Of a stretch of 64,000 nt of DNA, positions 1-12,000 are shown piece by piece. Below the pieces are notes generated by a model that was given only the letters and a program-made list of their open reading frames with translations, did no database searches and was not told the origin of the DNA. Position 1 is the stretch's first letter; each line of letters opens with the position of its first letter. The stretch lies in NCBI GenBank assembly GCA_963920765.1, contig OY987249.1:8494817-8558816 (forward strand), given 5' to 3'. The stretch is from Ulota crispa. Its lineage: Eukaryota > Streptophyta > Bryopsida > Orthotrichales > Orthotrichaceae. Made by a program: the position numbers and the translations under genes.

Positions 1-199
1 TACAACAACAAGTAATCAACAAGTAATAATGGAACTGAGTTTCATATTTGGGCCTTGCGGTTTCCTCAGTTCATTGAATTTGGTGACAATTCCTCCTTTG
101 CAATTTACAGTATTGTACCTGACTGGGCACAATACAATTCTTCCTTTATTTCTTTCTTCCGAGGGTTAAGTGGTCAACCTCTTGGTATAGCCTTGGAAT

Positions 200-500
200 G
201 TGACTATAAGAGCATCTCCACTCTAATGCGCTAAGGGTTTGACATACTTGAATGATAAATGCTACAGTTTCTTTAGAATATTTTCATGGCATTCAATTCT
301 AATGTGTCAAGCAATGATCCTTCAAATATTATTCATCCTAAATTCAATGAATTTTATCCTATACTCCACTTGGTGAATGGTCAATTGATTATTTTTGGAA
401 CACATTTGATGAGTAAAGATGGGGCACAATTTTTTTTGAGAATTTTTCAAAGATAGATGTAATCTCTTGGTGCATCAAATTTGGGGAAGTAAGGGTAAAG
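200..500. repeat. Dispersed repeat D1, copy 1
   Basis: About 280-300 bp recur at 34870-35145 and 51345-51625. Shared landmarks in order are a 'gtcaagcaatg' or similar segment, 'tatactccacttggtgaatg', 'acacatttgatgagtaaag' and 'caaatttgg'. Divergence is moderate. No terminal inverted repeats were identified, so the class is unknown. Confidence 0.6.
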
Positions 501-872
501 ATGCTCTCAAACTGCCTTTCTTTATTACACTTCTATTTGGGGGTGTCAAGCCTTGTCAATGGTTTGCAAAAGTGTCACCAACTCAAGCATAAACATGTTA
601 CAAATATTCCTTGAAACACTACACTAAAAATTTGTATTTAGGTTGCCTTAACAATTAGATAGCCTTACCTTGGAAAATTACCTACTAACTCATTGCTAAG
701 CCACTTGGAAATGCATGCAACCCTCTAAACATTATGACTTCACATGCTTAACTAAGGCCTAAATAGTGCTAGCTTGTTTTTCCGCACCATTGTTGTTACC
801 AAGTCCTTATTGTTGTTAGTTTATTGTAATAGTTATTAATGAAATTTATTGTAGTATCAATAAATATTTATA

Positions 873-1194
873 GAGAACATTTCATGATACTCATGAAGTT
901 TGCAATATTTACATAGACACCCATGCTTTTGTCAAAAATTACACCATTACCCTTAGACCAAAAAATTTAGGCATTTATTTGTTGTGCTTGTACTTCCGTC
1001 ATGACCAATGTTGAAGAAGGTAATGTAATGAAACAAAAAAGAAGCAGCATATGCACAAAGGAAGAAAGGAGGTTGCATGCATTACAAAACAAATGCCTAA
1101 AAATCTTGGTCCAAGGGTGTTTGTGAAATTCCTTGAAAAAGCAAGGGTATCTATGTAAATATTGCAAACTTTAGGGTATTCATGAAATTTTCCC
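873..1194. mobile_element. MULE-like MITE, family M1, copy 1
   Basis: A 322-bp element ends in inverted repeats (left GAGAACATTTCATGATACTC, right end TCATGAAATTTTCCC) and is flanked by an exact 9-bp direct repeat ATATTTATA at 864-872 and 1195-1203. Nine-base target duplications with long terminal inverted repeats are typical of Mutator-like elements. Two more copies lie at 33135-33454 and 52701-53022. There is no coding capacity; short open frames here are by-products of the repeat. Confidence 0.85.
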
Positions 1195-1298
1195 ATATTT
1201 ATATATAGTATAAAATGTTGAGAAATTAGTATGGGGCAACCTCCCTGCACTGTTTAAATGTTTTATATATCTGACACACATGTCAGTTGCTCTTGCAG

Positions 1299-1604
1299 GT
1301 GGGAGATTTGGAGTTGGCAAGCAAGTTAGCAAGGGTCCGGCTACAGCAGCTGGGAGGCCAGGGTGGTGGTGGTGGTGGAGCATCTTCTCCATATGCCCTC
1401 ACCAATGGCAGCCCTAGCTACCAGAATGTGGCCATTACCAACCCTTTCATGGCCACTGGTGACTTCAACGATGGAATTGCTAATTGGAGTTCACCTTGTG
1501 AAGATCCTGCCAAAGCCATGAAGATGGCAGATGTCCATGAGACCGGACAAACTGGTTTAGCCCAGCTTGCCGGCTTAAGTGACCGTGGGAATCTCAGTGG
1601 GTAG
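1299..1604 (+). CDS. 3'-terminal exon of an unrecognised gene
   Basis: The sequence opens after a good splice acceptor (pyrimidine-rich tract then TTGCAG at 1293-1298) and stays open for 101 codons to a TAG at 1602-1604. Base composition is clearly richer in G and C than the AT-rich flanks and codon use looks coding. The product starts VGDLELASKLARVRLQQLGG, then has a run of about six glycines, then a low-complexity Ser/Asn/Gly tail containing an NPF tripeptide (NPFMATGDF). NPF can bind EH domains in endocytic proteins, but one tripeptide does not prove this. I do not recognise the family. Upstream exons must lie before the acceptor; a MULE-like MITE at 873-1194 probably sits in the last intron. 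A 37-bp minisatellite follows within 100 bp of the stop, probably in the 3' UTR. An accidental open frame is unlikely given the acceptor and composition. Confidence 0.6.
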   Translation: MGDLELASKLARVRLQQLGGQGGGGGGASSPYALTNGSPSYQNVAITNPFMATGDFNDGIANWSSPCEDPAKAMKMADVHETGQTGLAQLAGLSDRGNLSG

Positions 1605-1689
1605 TAAGTAACTTAGTAGTCTGTGGCTTTGACACAGCACTCCCACCAAACTCATGCATTGGGCTCGCTCAAACTTTACAGCATAGTTC

Positions 1690-1990
1690 AGTTCATTAGG
1701 GGATATTTCACCACTTCGTTGAAATCCCACCATTAGGGAATATTTCACCATGTTATTGAAATCCCACCATTAGAGAATACTTCACCACTTCGTTGAAATC
1801 CCACCATTAGGGGATATTTCAACACTTCGTTGGAATCCCACCATTAGGGAATATTTCACCATTTAGTTGGAATTCCACCAATCCATTGAAATTTCACCAC
1901 TTTGTTAGAAATAATACCAATCCATTGAAGTTTCACCACTTCGTTGAAATCTCACCATTCCATTGAAGTTTCACCACTTTGTTGAAACTT
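1690..1990. repeat. 37-bp minisatellite
   Basis: About eight tandem units of roughly 37 bp, built on TTCACCACTTCGTTGAAATC followed by CCACCATTAGGGAATAT. Later units swap the second half for a variant containing CCATTCCATTGAAG. The array begins within 90 bp of the stop codon of the exon ending at 1604, so it may be transcribed as 3' UTR. Confidence 0.85.
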
Positions 1991-2474
1991 CAAGCGGTTG
2001 ATCACGTCCTCGAGACTGCTCGTCTGAGGTGAGAAAAAAAGGTAACCCTTTGATTGTATAGAGCAAGACAAGCCTTAAGCACCAAACAAGTTGCTCCAAA
2101 TGGCTATATGGGGGGTGTTTAGGCTCGTTGAATATGTGCACTTGCTCCTAATGAGGAGCTCGGCTTTCAAGTTAGTGAACTGCTACCACTTGGTTGGTTC
2201 AGGCGGAATTAGCACCTCAAAATTCAAACCATCCGTGTATGATACAGTTTGGGTTTTTCTTGTCCAGAATTGGGAGAGTCCAGGTAACCGATGGAAATGA
2301 ATGTATATTTTGTTGCAAGTTAATAAGCTGGATGTAGCATCAAATTTTGCGAAAATCATAGGCAGTGAGGGCATTTACTACTATTATTATTTATTTTGTT
2401 TCCAGTTAAGTTACCCAAAATTGCAATCATCACTCTCTTGCATCTGTTGCAATGGCGGCGTCGCCTTGGTAGAA

Positions 2475-3442
2475 TTAATCCCTAAATGCCTGAGACATCT
2501 AGTCTTAGGAAACTATGAGACCTGGTTGAAGGCAGAGATTTTTATTTATTTATTTTTTAATTTCTAAAGAAGTTGCAAGATGAAGTTAGCTTCAATATCC
2601 AATTTGAATTTCTTATATTCTACATTATATTTGTTTTTTGGTGGAAGTTAAATTGCAAGCATGTCTCTTGAGCATCAAAAAGTGTGATGAATAGTGTCAC
2701 TAAAGAGCCTATACAGTAGAACATGTTTAAGCTAATACTGCGTAAACTAATATAGTGTAAACTACTAAACCTTGATCACTTAATCCCAAGTCCCAAGCAT
2801 ATTAGTTTAGACAAATTCTTTAGGTGCCACTTTGGAATGACAGGTAGCAAATCAAGAATAGAGTGAAGATTTCCCTTGGGTAGTGAGGGCTCTTTTCTTG
2901 AAATTTCATCATCTAAGAAAATTTAAATGTGTTCTTGCACTAATTTCAATCAATTTTTTTTCGTAAAAGTTAAAATTCTTTTGCCATTGAGAATTCTTTT
3001 GATTTTTGGTTAATAATTGGAGTTTTGTATCAGGTAGTAGCTCTTTGACAATTGCATTGCAAGCTCATTTATGAGATTGTGGACATGGATTTTGAAGGGT
3101 AGTCATTAGTTTTGAAATAGCAATAACAAGTACTAAATCATCATAAGTGGTGGTCTCCCAATCTTGTACTCACAAGATGCCAATTGCATAACAAGTTTTG
3201 GGCGGCTTCAATAAAAAACAAAAAATAATAATACTCATCCACATTCAATCACAAGCATTTTAACATTTGCGTGGCTTTTTTAGAATTTTATTTTGGCAAC
3301 ACCATCCAAAAGTTTTGAAGTTCAAGATTCTAAGATTACAATTTTCTATCAATGTTCAATAATGATCTCCCGACTGCAATTCAAAAACCTCCAAAATATG
3401 TTTTAAACTAAAAAAAAGTACCCTTGGACATTTAGGGGTTAA
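2475..3442. mobile_element. TTAA-flanked piggyBac-like element, copy 1
   Basis: A 968-bp segment begins TTAATCCCTAAATGCCTGAG and ends CCTTGGACATTTAGGGGTTAA, so the terminal repeats are inverted and TTAA is present at both ends. The ends closely match the better preserved copy at 56459-57110. No transposase-like open frame is visible. The superfamily label rests on TTAA target use and CCC-starting termini only. Confidence 0.6.
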
Positions 3443-3489
3443 AGCAAGAGGCTTCAGTTCAATTTGAGCATTTTGAATGACTTGTGTAG

Positions 3490-4640
3490 AGTTGCCAAAA
3501 ATGGTGCATAAAGCTTCATCAATAGGTCACAATTTTTATGTTTAGAAATTGTACTTGTGCATGTACCATCTTAAAAACTTAATTAAGAGAGTGATATGAG
3601 CTACTATTTAGTGTGCTTATTGGTCATAATTGTGTTGAGTTTTGTCTTTTAGTAAAATATAGATATTTGTCATACTAAATAGAAACAAAAACTTGTTTTC
3701 AATCATAATTTGAGATTGAAATTTGGAGTGCGTGCTTGCATGCTTTAAAGAACTTAGTTGAGCATCCTTGGTTTTGTAGTTATTACTTTTGGACTCATGT
3801 GCTCCATTTACAAACTGCCTTTGAATCATGAATACTACAACTTATGATCAAGAAGTTACATATGCACCTTATGCTTTGATAAATTGTAACTAATTCATAC
3901 GGAGTCAAAAATTTCAATTTAAATGGCTATAGAACTGTTTCTTCTTTAACTCTCTACCAAAAATCTTTCCAAATTGCTAAGCTAACCAAATTTTCCACAG
4001 ATGTCCTCTTTCCCTCTTGCCCTCTTTCCTTTAAGGCAATCTGCTCAAATTTGGTCCATTCATTTGGAACAAACCATGTAGGGTCACAAAAATAGTGCAC
4101 AAAGGTTCTTAAATGGATCATGTTTTTTATGTTCAGAAACTGTACTTGTGTATGCACCATTTTAGGAACTTAAGAGAGTGACATGAACCATTGTTGTGTG
4201 TGCTTATTGGTCATAATTGTGTTTAGATTTGTCTTTCAATAAAATATAGATATATGTCATACTAAAATAAATGAAAACTTGTTCTCAATCATGATTTGAG
4301 TATTAGAATATGGAATGGGTGCTTGCACACATTAAGAGCCTTATTGGAGCATTCTTGGCTTTATAGTGGTCACTTTTAGGACTCATGTGCTCCATTTACA
4401 AACCACCTTTGCATCATGAATGCTACCACTTATGATCAAGAATAGCTACCCTATGCACTTTTGCTTTGATAAATTGTAGTTAATTCATACTAACTCAAAA
4501 TAAATCAAAATAAATGTTCACACATTTGTCTCTTCTTTGGCTTTCTACCAAAAATATTTCCATTTCACCAAGTTGCCCTGATTTTTCCACAAAAGTGCAC
4601 TTTTGCTTAGATGGTCCATTCACAAGCAGACTACCTTAGG
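3490..4640. repeat. Tandem direct duplication, ~590-bp period
   Basis: The segment from about 3490 to 4070 is repeated from about 4080 to 4640 in the same orientation. Shared landmarks include 'tgtgcttattggtcataatt' (near 3609 and 4198), 'gactcatgtgctccatttac' (near 3790 and 4380) and 'cttatgatcaagaa'. Divergence is visible but the order is conserved throughout. No gene recognised. Confidence 0.75.
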
Positions 4641-5393
4641 CCCAATTCAAACCAAGAAGCAGAGAAGATTTGAAAGCATGTTATTGGTCGGCTGGAGGAT
4701 TTAGGCCACTAGAGCATTTAGACCAAAGCGGATTGCCGCTTGAGAGAAATGCCATGTCATTGCTTTTCCTGCCCAAACTGAGAGAGGAGCTCACTTGTAG
4801 CGATGAAGATTTGGGGTCACCTCCCAAGGTGACCTCAAATCTTGATTGCCGGCCAAAACACTCCCTCTCACATGAAGTGAGGTAAAGACAAAATCATGTC
4901 AACTAAGAATAGAAGGAATAAAAGTGCTCCTCCACTAAACCTCTAATGCCTAGTGTAAAAACATACACCAGACGGACAAATCCATGATAACATGACAATC
5001 TTCCCTCCAAACTCAACCAAATAAAGCACCAAACAACTACTTTTGGCCGGTGGCACCGGACGTTCTGGTTTGAATCGGGCCTTATGGTACATTTGCACCT
5101 GACGTTTGGTAACAAGAGTTCTTAAAAGATAAGACCTCCAAACAAAGTTGAGAAGGCCTGGATTTTATGGAAACGCGTTTATTGTGTTGGTTCGGTAAAA
5201 ATTAAACCATCCAAAGTCATCAGCGTTCACATATGCGAAACAACTCCTTGAGCCACGAGGCTTCTCTTTCTTGGCTTGTAAGTTGGTAAGACTTGCGAGA
5301 ACTTCACAAATGATACATATTGTGCACTGCCTCAGGTTGCAACTGGAGAGAGAAGAGACAACCGATTTCATGATTTGAAAGTTCTCATGATTT

Positions 5394-6334
5394 TTAACCC
5401 CTGAAGGCCCAAGCCCTTTTTTCCCGTGAAAGTCACTAAAAACTACCATTTCTAGGGCAATGAATAAAAAAGTAGAAAAAATGTTTTTTTATTTATAAAT
5501 CCAACCGTAGGAACTTGCTTTAAACTATGGGAGGTACTTATGGAGAAAAAATCAGCTCATTCTAGATATACATGTAGAGTAAGATATTCACATCAGCAAA
5601 AAAAAAAGTTTGTTTGGTGTCGCCCAGAAATTTTAGAAGCCTTTGACCTCTCCTATATATAAAAAATTGTTTTACCCAAAGTTGAGGTTTATTTTTTCCA
5701 TGTAGAAAACCAAGTCAAGTAAGTGTAGGAGAATTTTCAAATGAATAGGAGGTGTGAATCATATTTTGTAAAATCTTGCAATGATGTAAGTCCATGGAAT
5801 TTGATTATGCACTAGGCAAAACTAGAGGATTTATGTAAAATTCAAAAATCCAAATTACTTTGATCCAACTGGCAAAAATCAAGGAACCTTAGTCTATTAC
5901 AACTTTGAAAAAAAAAATCAAATTGCTAAATCACCAAATTTTACAAGGAAGCAAAAGGAATGGAGTTTTGGGGGGAGTCCAATACCTACCAGCAAACCAA
6001 AACTTCTCACTCATCAATTAAAATTGAATGATTCAAAGTTTCCCACATGTACAAAAATCTAAAGAACCAATTTTAGATTTTTATTTTTAAAAGATGCAGA
6101 TTTAAAAAAAGTTTTTGAGCTACCTAGATTGCCCTCCCTCCCTTGGGTTGCAAAATTCTTGCATAACTTCTTTGTCAAATGTCAAAATGAAGAAAAAAAT
6201 AGATGCCCATGTAGCTCTTAGAATTCCCTGCCTTCCTGAAAAGTTTCAAAAAATTACAAAAAGTAGCTTATTCAAAGGTACATGCCCAAAATCCATTTGT
6301 TCCCCTAGGGGACAATTGGGCCTTTAGGGGTCAA
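5394..6334. mobile_element. TTAA-flanked piggyBac-like element, copy 2 (subfamily A)
   Basis: The left end reads TTAACCCCTGAAGGCCCAAG and the right end GGGCCTTTAGGGGTCAA. One TTAA is intact and the other has become TCAA. The internal sequence matches subfamily A copies at 21345-22724 (opposite orientation), 31829-32749 and 44353-45837, notably the last ~230 bp with 'acatgcccaaaatcc' and 'tttcaaaaaattac'. No coding region. Confidence 0.7.
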
Positions 6335-8040
6335 AGATAAAACCAATGTCCAAAAACAAAAGGGTGGTGTTTGAGCTTCCTGAAGTTGAGGAGGTTGGAC
6401 CTTATTTGTTGCTGCGCTTTTAGAGAATATAAAAATTGATGTTATTCACACATGTTGAGGTGTAGTGGTGTTTCAAATTATCTTTATCGATGGTACATGC
6501 CACTTTAGCATGATTGTTCACACTTGCATGTTGTTATAGCGCGTTGCTGCACTTAGTTGTCACCTCTCTTTGTTGCAGTAATTTGTGATTGTTTTTGGAC
6601 TTTGCATTTACAGGGTTTAGGGTTCCTTCATTGCGTGTTTGTTACTTTGTGTTGAATGCTATGAATTCCCTTCCATCCTCAAGCGCTGCTTGGGCTCAGG
6701 CATTGCTTTTGCAAATGGAAAATTTGAATGTTGCAATAGTAGGCTTGCTGAGCAGGTCTAATGTTGGAGCATGTGCAAGGTGGTGCATGTTTAGTTGCTT
6801 CAGAACCTTGAAGCCTTCAAAAACATCACAATGGGAGGTGAGAACCCAAATTCTCATTTATTTACATGAAATCAATGGGAGTTGAGGTTCAAAGGATGAG
6901 TGAAAATTGTAGCTCCCTTGCTAAGAGTTTCCTTGTTGATTAGAGAGGAGCTATGAATTGGGCTCATGAATTGTTTTTTGTTGTTGTTAAGTTTATAGTA
7001 CAAAGGGGTTTTGGATTACGAATTCTACGTTTATTTGAAATAATTTTTGTCCCAAACCACCACCTTCTTATTGCAATGAGTTCAATTTCTTTTGCTCCTA
7101 AAATTGTTGTAGTTTCTATTATCACTTGTTCATGAACAATTTTGCAATTTGGAGTTGATGAACTCATTTCCTTCTAATATATTCTCCATCTTGGTTGTAC
7201 AATGATAAGTTCCAATTGATGTTGTTAACATGCATGCAAGGCCAAAAGACGCAGACATACATTGAAAACAAAGCAAAGTCAAATAGTGTCAAAAGCAGAA
7301 CTTGTTTAGCCAAATCGAAGAAAACAACAACTCATTGTACCACAAAACACAATATTGTTAATTTGGGAAAAACACTTTCCCAAATTGAATTTTGGGATAC
7401 TAAATTTTGTATTTGTGGAAAAATTATGGTGAATTAAAGCAAATTTTTTATAATTCCTTCAAGATAGTACATCATTGATGTAAAGTCTTTCAAGAAATTT
7501 TCATAAAAGTCACTCTTAAACACCTAAATACTCTTGAAAATGAAAAATCCCAAAATCCCAAAATCAAGGATTTTTCCCAAATTCACAAATATTGTGTTAC
7601 AAGCTTCAAATACAAAGTATTCCACAATTATGTACCCACGGATTGACGCAAGAAGGTTTGTTGTTGCATTCATTCAAAGTCATGTTTCTACTTTTGGGTT
7701 CTCCAGATACTCATGTGCAAAAGAGGATTTGATGTAAATTGCCAAAACCTCCTTGCCTAACACCGGTGCTCTTCACGGCCTCTCTTTGGTAGTTGAGGCT
7801 AAACAACTTCATTATGTAAAAGTAATCTCACATTCCTGAAATCCTCATTTTTCTTTGATTGCAAAGTTACGTCAAACCTGTTGTAGATCATGAATTGGTT
7901 GCAACTGTACCACCATTGTTGAGAGTAACGACCACTCTTATATACTGCCATGTCGGCCTCCAAGTAGGCTCGGTAATTACCAAAAAACACAAATATGATG
8001 TGAACAAAAGCGATAATATGAGCTAAAACCTTATGCTAAA
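6335..8040. other. No recognisable gene
   Basis: Several short open frames occur (for example 6589-6885) but none has a recognisable protein motif, convincing splice context or coding-like composition. Repeated 'ttcccaaatt'-type AT-rich sequence dominates. Composition rises in GC only past about 8040, where the MSH5 upstream region starts. Confidence 0.5.
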
Positions 8041-8099
8041 ACTGCTAGCTAACGCCAGGTGCGAATGGACCTTTAGTCTGTTAGTGTTGCGGTATCAGC

Positions 8100-9043
8100 A
8101 GCAGCTCTCCCCCATGCCCATCGCTCTTCCCCCCTCGTCTTTCCTTCTCACAATTTAAACGGGGCGCTGTTGGCAACTCGCTTTCAACTCGGTATGCTTT
8201 CTCCCGCGCTCAGGTACACGCTCCGCGCTCTTCTCTCTCAGGGTTTGCGCGTGTCTTAAGGTTACTTCGAGCGCATTGGAACTGCTTGGCTTTTGGTGTA
8301 CCAAGTCGTTGAACGCCATAAGAGCTTTGAGCGTTGGCGTCTTGCATTATAATCTTTTTTTTCAAAGAATAGAATTCCTACCGTCCTTAAGAACATCGCT
8401 GGTGGTGCGCCTGCAGCGAGAGCTTTATGGCTTTATCTGTTTTCAATTAGCGTGTGTTTTGAATTCTTGCAAAGCTGATTATTTGCATTCGAATAGTTCT
8501 GGCGGCTACGTACTTGAGGAGTGTGATCGGTATATCGCTTTATCTGTTTCCAATTAGCGTGTGTTTTGATTCGTGCAAGGGCTGATTATTGATATTCCAA
8601 CAGTTCTGGCGGCTATTGGAGGAGTGTGATCGGTGTATGATACGATTTGAGGGTCTCGAGCTTTGACGGCAGGAATTGGAGGCGGTATGTGATATCACAA
8701 AGGTTCAGATGTCATATTACAGAGGTCCTTCTTGTGATTTTAGTAGTAAAATGGACTATTCCATGGAAAACGGACTCTGAAATTTTGATTTTGAACAAAT
8801 GGCGATCATATTCTATGAGCATTGCATTATATCTACTTCGTACGTAGGTAGTCTAGAGAAGAAAATACAGTGCTCGCAGAAAAGGGACTATGCTTTTCTT
8901 TTAACTAAATTTTGTCAACTCTGTTTGTCATGGAATTTCCATTTTTATCAAACTTCACGTTGTTGCCACTTGGAACTGCTGTTACTCTTGATAAGAATTG
9001 AACGTTTAGGTGTAGACAAGTCGAAAATTCGGTCTAGCAGTTC
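8100..9043 (+). promoter_or_regulatory. MSH5 5' region with a 107-bp tandem duplication
   Basis: Composition shifts at about 8050-8260 to pyrimidine-rich and GC-rich sequence ('cccatcgctcttccccc', 'ctttctcccgcgctcagg'), as expected near a plant transcription start. Within it, about 107 bp beginning GCTTTATCTGTTTTCAATTA at 8430 are repeated from 8537 to about 8640 with small differences. A 5'-UTR intron is possible; I could not fix the transcription start. Confidence 0.45.
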
Positions 9044-12000
9044 ATGACTAGCTCCTTGGCTATGGATATCATAATTGAAGGCCCCTGCGCAGATCAGAGC
9101 CAATTATCAAACGCTACGTCGGCGAGGTCACAAGGAAAAGTAGTTATGAGCTTTACATCCTCTCGGACGATTCGGATTGCCAGTGTTACTGAGGTAGACG
9201 AACCGAAAGTTGAGAAAGAATATGAATCAAAGGTACGCTAGTGAAATTTCTTACTGTATTTGAACGAAATCACCCGTTGTGAGAATTTATAGGTCCACAT
9301 TATCAAAAATCAATATTAGCACGCCCTGTTATGTGCTCTTCAATTGTTTAAAAAACTCGCTTACACTTTCTTTTCTATTCCAGGTGTACATGGCGTGCAT
9401 AATGCAGGGTAGCAAGTATGTTCACATCTTATCAATTTTGAATTACACTGTATCTAGTCAAAAAAATTTGCAGATGCTATCACGAATTCGATTTGTTTTT
9501 TTGAATCTGAACATTTGGTGACTAACATCCGAGACTTACTCAATCAGATTAGGCATGGCGTATTTTGATACAGAGGCAGACTCTATGTTTGTTATAGAGA
9601 CTTGGGAGGATGGAAATGAGGAGTTTCCTTCCTTGCAGCTTAGTAAGTGGAACCTTCATATGTATCCATAGGCCTACTTAGTCCTGCAAGTGAACATGTT
9701 TACTTCGTCCGGTTAGATGACACCTTTTAATTTGGTTGCTGCTCTGCAGCACGTCTTTGGTTTAATTGTTTTATTTTGCTTTAGCTCCACTCTACGTTCA
9801 ACCTTGGCATCTTGATCATAAAGTAGTCGAGAAGTACCTTTTTCAAGCATACGTGGATGTGGTGGATATGCTAGACATCCTAATGTTTTTGTTATCTAAC
9901 TAGTGTGTTTTGTGCTCCGCAGTCAAATACCAGGTATATGTCTCGTTGGCTAAACACAACTCACATAGTCACTGGCTAAAAGAGTGCGCTTTGTCAGTTA
10001 CAAACGTTGATTGAACGACTCTACTCATGTCCAGGCCCAGCCTCTTGTCATCTACACCAGCACAAAAATGAATGACGCTTTTGTGGCTGCACTTCAGAAG
10101 AAAGGTGAGGCTATAAGCAGAAATTTGGACATGCAACCTGATTAAAATGCTACGTCTCGATTAACATCCTGAACATTTTCTTCCAGTTTAGAAGTCTCTT
10201 TTTCCCTTGGTTGCTTTTTGTGATTCTTTGGGTGAAATAAGTGAGCAATTTAACTGCATTGTGGAACATCACTTCCAGCGCTTTGTTAATGCTAGGAATT
10301 GAAGCCCGTATTGAAACCATATTCTCATTTTTAATAGCAAGATTCCGTTTTGGCAAACAGAAAAATGGTGAATTTATATTGGTACAGTTAGTTTGTTTGA
10401 CATGATTTAAGTATTTAACAGTCAATGAAGAAGATGAACCGCATGACGTGAAGATAGTAAAGAGTTCACTTTTCAGTTACTATCAAGCACGGCACAGGTA
10501 CTCAGCGTTATTTGCTGCTACTGAAATCAAACCAGAGGATGTTTTCCTGCCTTTATTTTGAGCATCATGTTCCAGAGTGTGCTCGTATCCCCTTGTAGTG
10601 TCTTGACACACACTTCGTGTGTTGACACTTGAATTTTGCTTCACAGTAGGCCAGGAGAAACACAATGCTGCCAAGAAGTTTCGCTTGCCATATTTTCTAG
10701 TTCTTCGTTTCAATTATATTTCCAATTTAATTAGTCCTGTAATGCTATACTCGATGCTAAAGGATTATGATTTGGTCACGGTCGGGTAGGTTTCGTTACA
10801 TAATCGTTTCACTGCTTGATAAGGTTTTATTGAATTTCGAATTCCTGATCCTTGAAGATTGGCTTTTCTGCGGGTCCCTGGAATGGAAGATGATTTTAGT
10901 GACAAGGAGAGAATGCACCTTGTAAGTCTTTCAACGTTTCTTAAACCTCGCACGTCTAGCTTCGGCTTTGCACAATAGCCGCTATCAGCTTCAAAATCTT
11001 CGTGCTGTGTGGTACCCTCTTCTAACGCTGAAGAATTTGTTCTGACTGCGATCAGTGTTGCAATTGGTGCAGTTAAATTCTATGATGAATCTTGACAGTG
11101 AAATGCAAGTTCGCGCTGCTGGTGGTCTTCTAGCTGTATTACAGCAAGACATGCTTATTGATGCTGCACATGTCGAAGACCGCAGGATTTCTCCTGTTCA
11201 AATAGAATGTATCTGCGAGCTCTCTCTGTATCCTTCTTTATTGAAAATTGCAGTTAATGCCTCTGAAATTTGAAAGGAAGATTCCAACTACTTTCAATTG
11301 CGAGTATTAAGATGTTTGATCCATCTATCATGTGCATGGTGCACTTATATCTGGTTTTCTGCAACTAAATGAGGCGTTTCTAGTGCCGATATCGCTCAAG
11401 CCAGCTGATTCTTAACATACAGCAGGCATGGTTTTCTGAATGTTGACGCCGCCACCCATGATGCACTACAGATTTTCCAGGTTGATAAACACGCCAGCTC
11501 TATGGGAATCGGAAAAGCGAAAGAAGGGTAAAGCATTCCTATTGCACTTCTTCGTTCTTCATCCCTGCACTTGCATAATTGCATTTTGCTTCTAATGTTC
11601 AACCCTGGCACGGGTTATGCCGATTAAGTTGCTAAATATTCTAAATGTGAAATTGATCCTATGTCAGGTTTTCTCTATTTGGTCTTCTGAACAAGGTTTG
11701 CGACCATTACACGCTTCTCTTGATTACAGCATGCATTTGCTAAACAAGCATCTCTTATTTAATTGCTTCTTGCATTGAAGAAACCAGAAAACGATGAAGA
11801 TTTCCAATTTGTTGTGCTACACTCTGAAATCTGATTTCGGTTACATACAGCTACCCAGCTTAGGTGATAAGTTCACGGGGACCTTAGAGGTGATTTTGAG
11901 CCTCTGATTGCTGCTGTCGCCAGCCATTGCCTGACTTCTCTTTTTAACTCCAACCTTTCCTTTTTGCCTTCTTGAACAGTGTGTATCGCAACCAGGGCGT

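Noticed and set aside
1690-1990. CRISPR-like regular array
   Set aside because: Units are head-to-tail without unique spacers and the DNA is eukaryotic; it is a minisatellite. The same applies to 55500-56170, 57243-57440 and 61275-61800.
11255-11280. Candidate MSH5 exon after TTGCAG (LMPLKFER)
   Set aside because: No splice combination keeps phase with it, while joining 11227 directly to 11426 gives ELSLHGFLNVDAATHDAL in frame.
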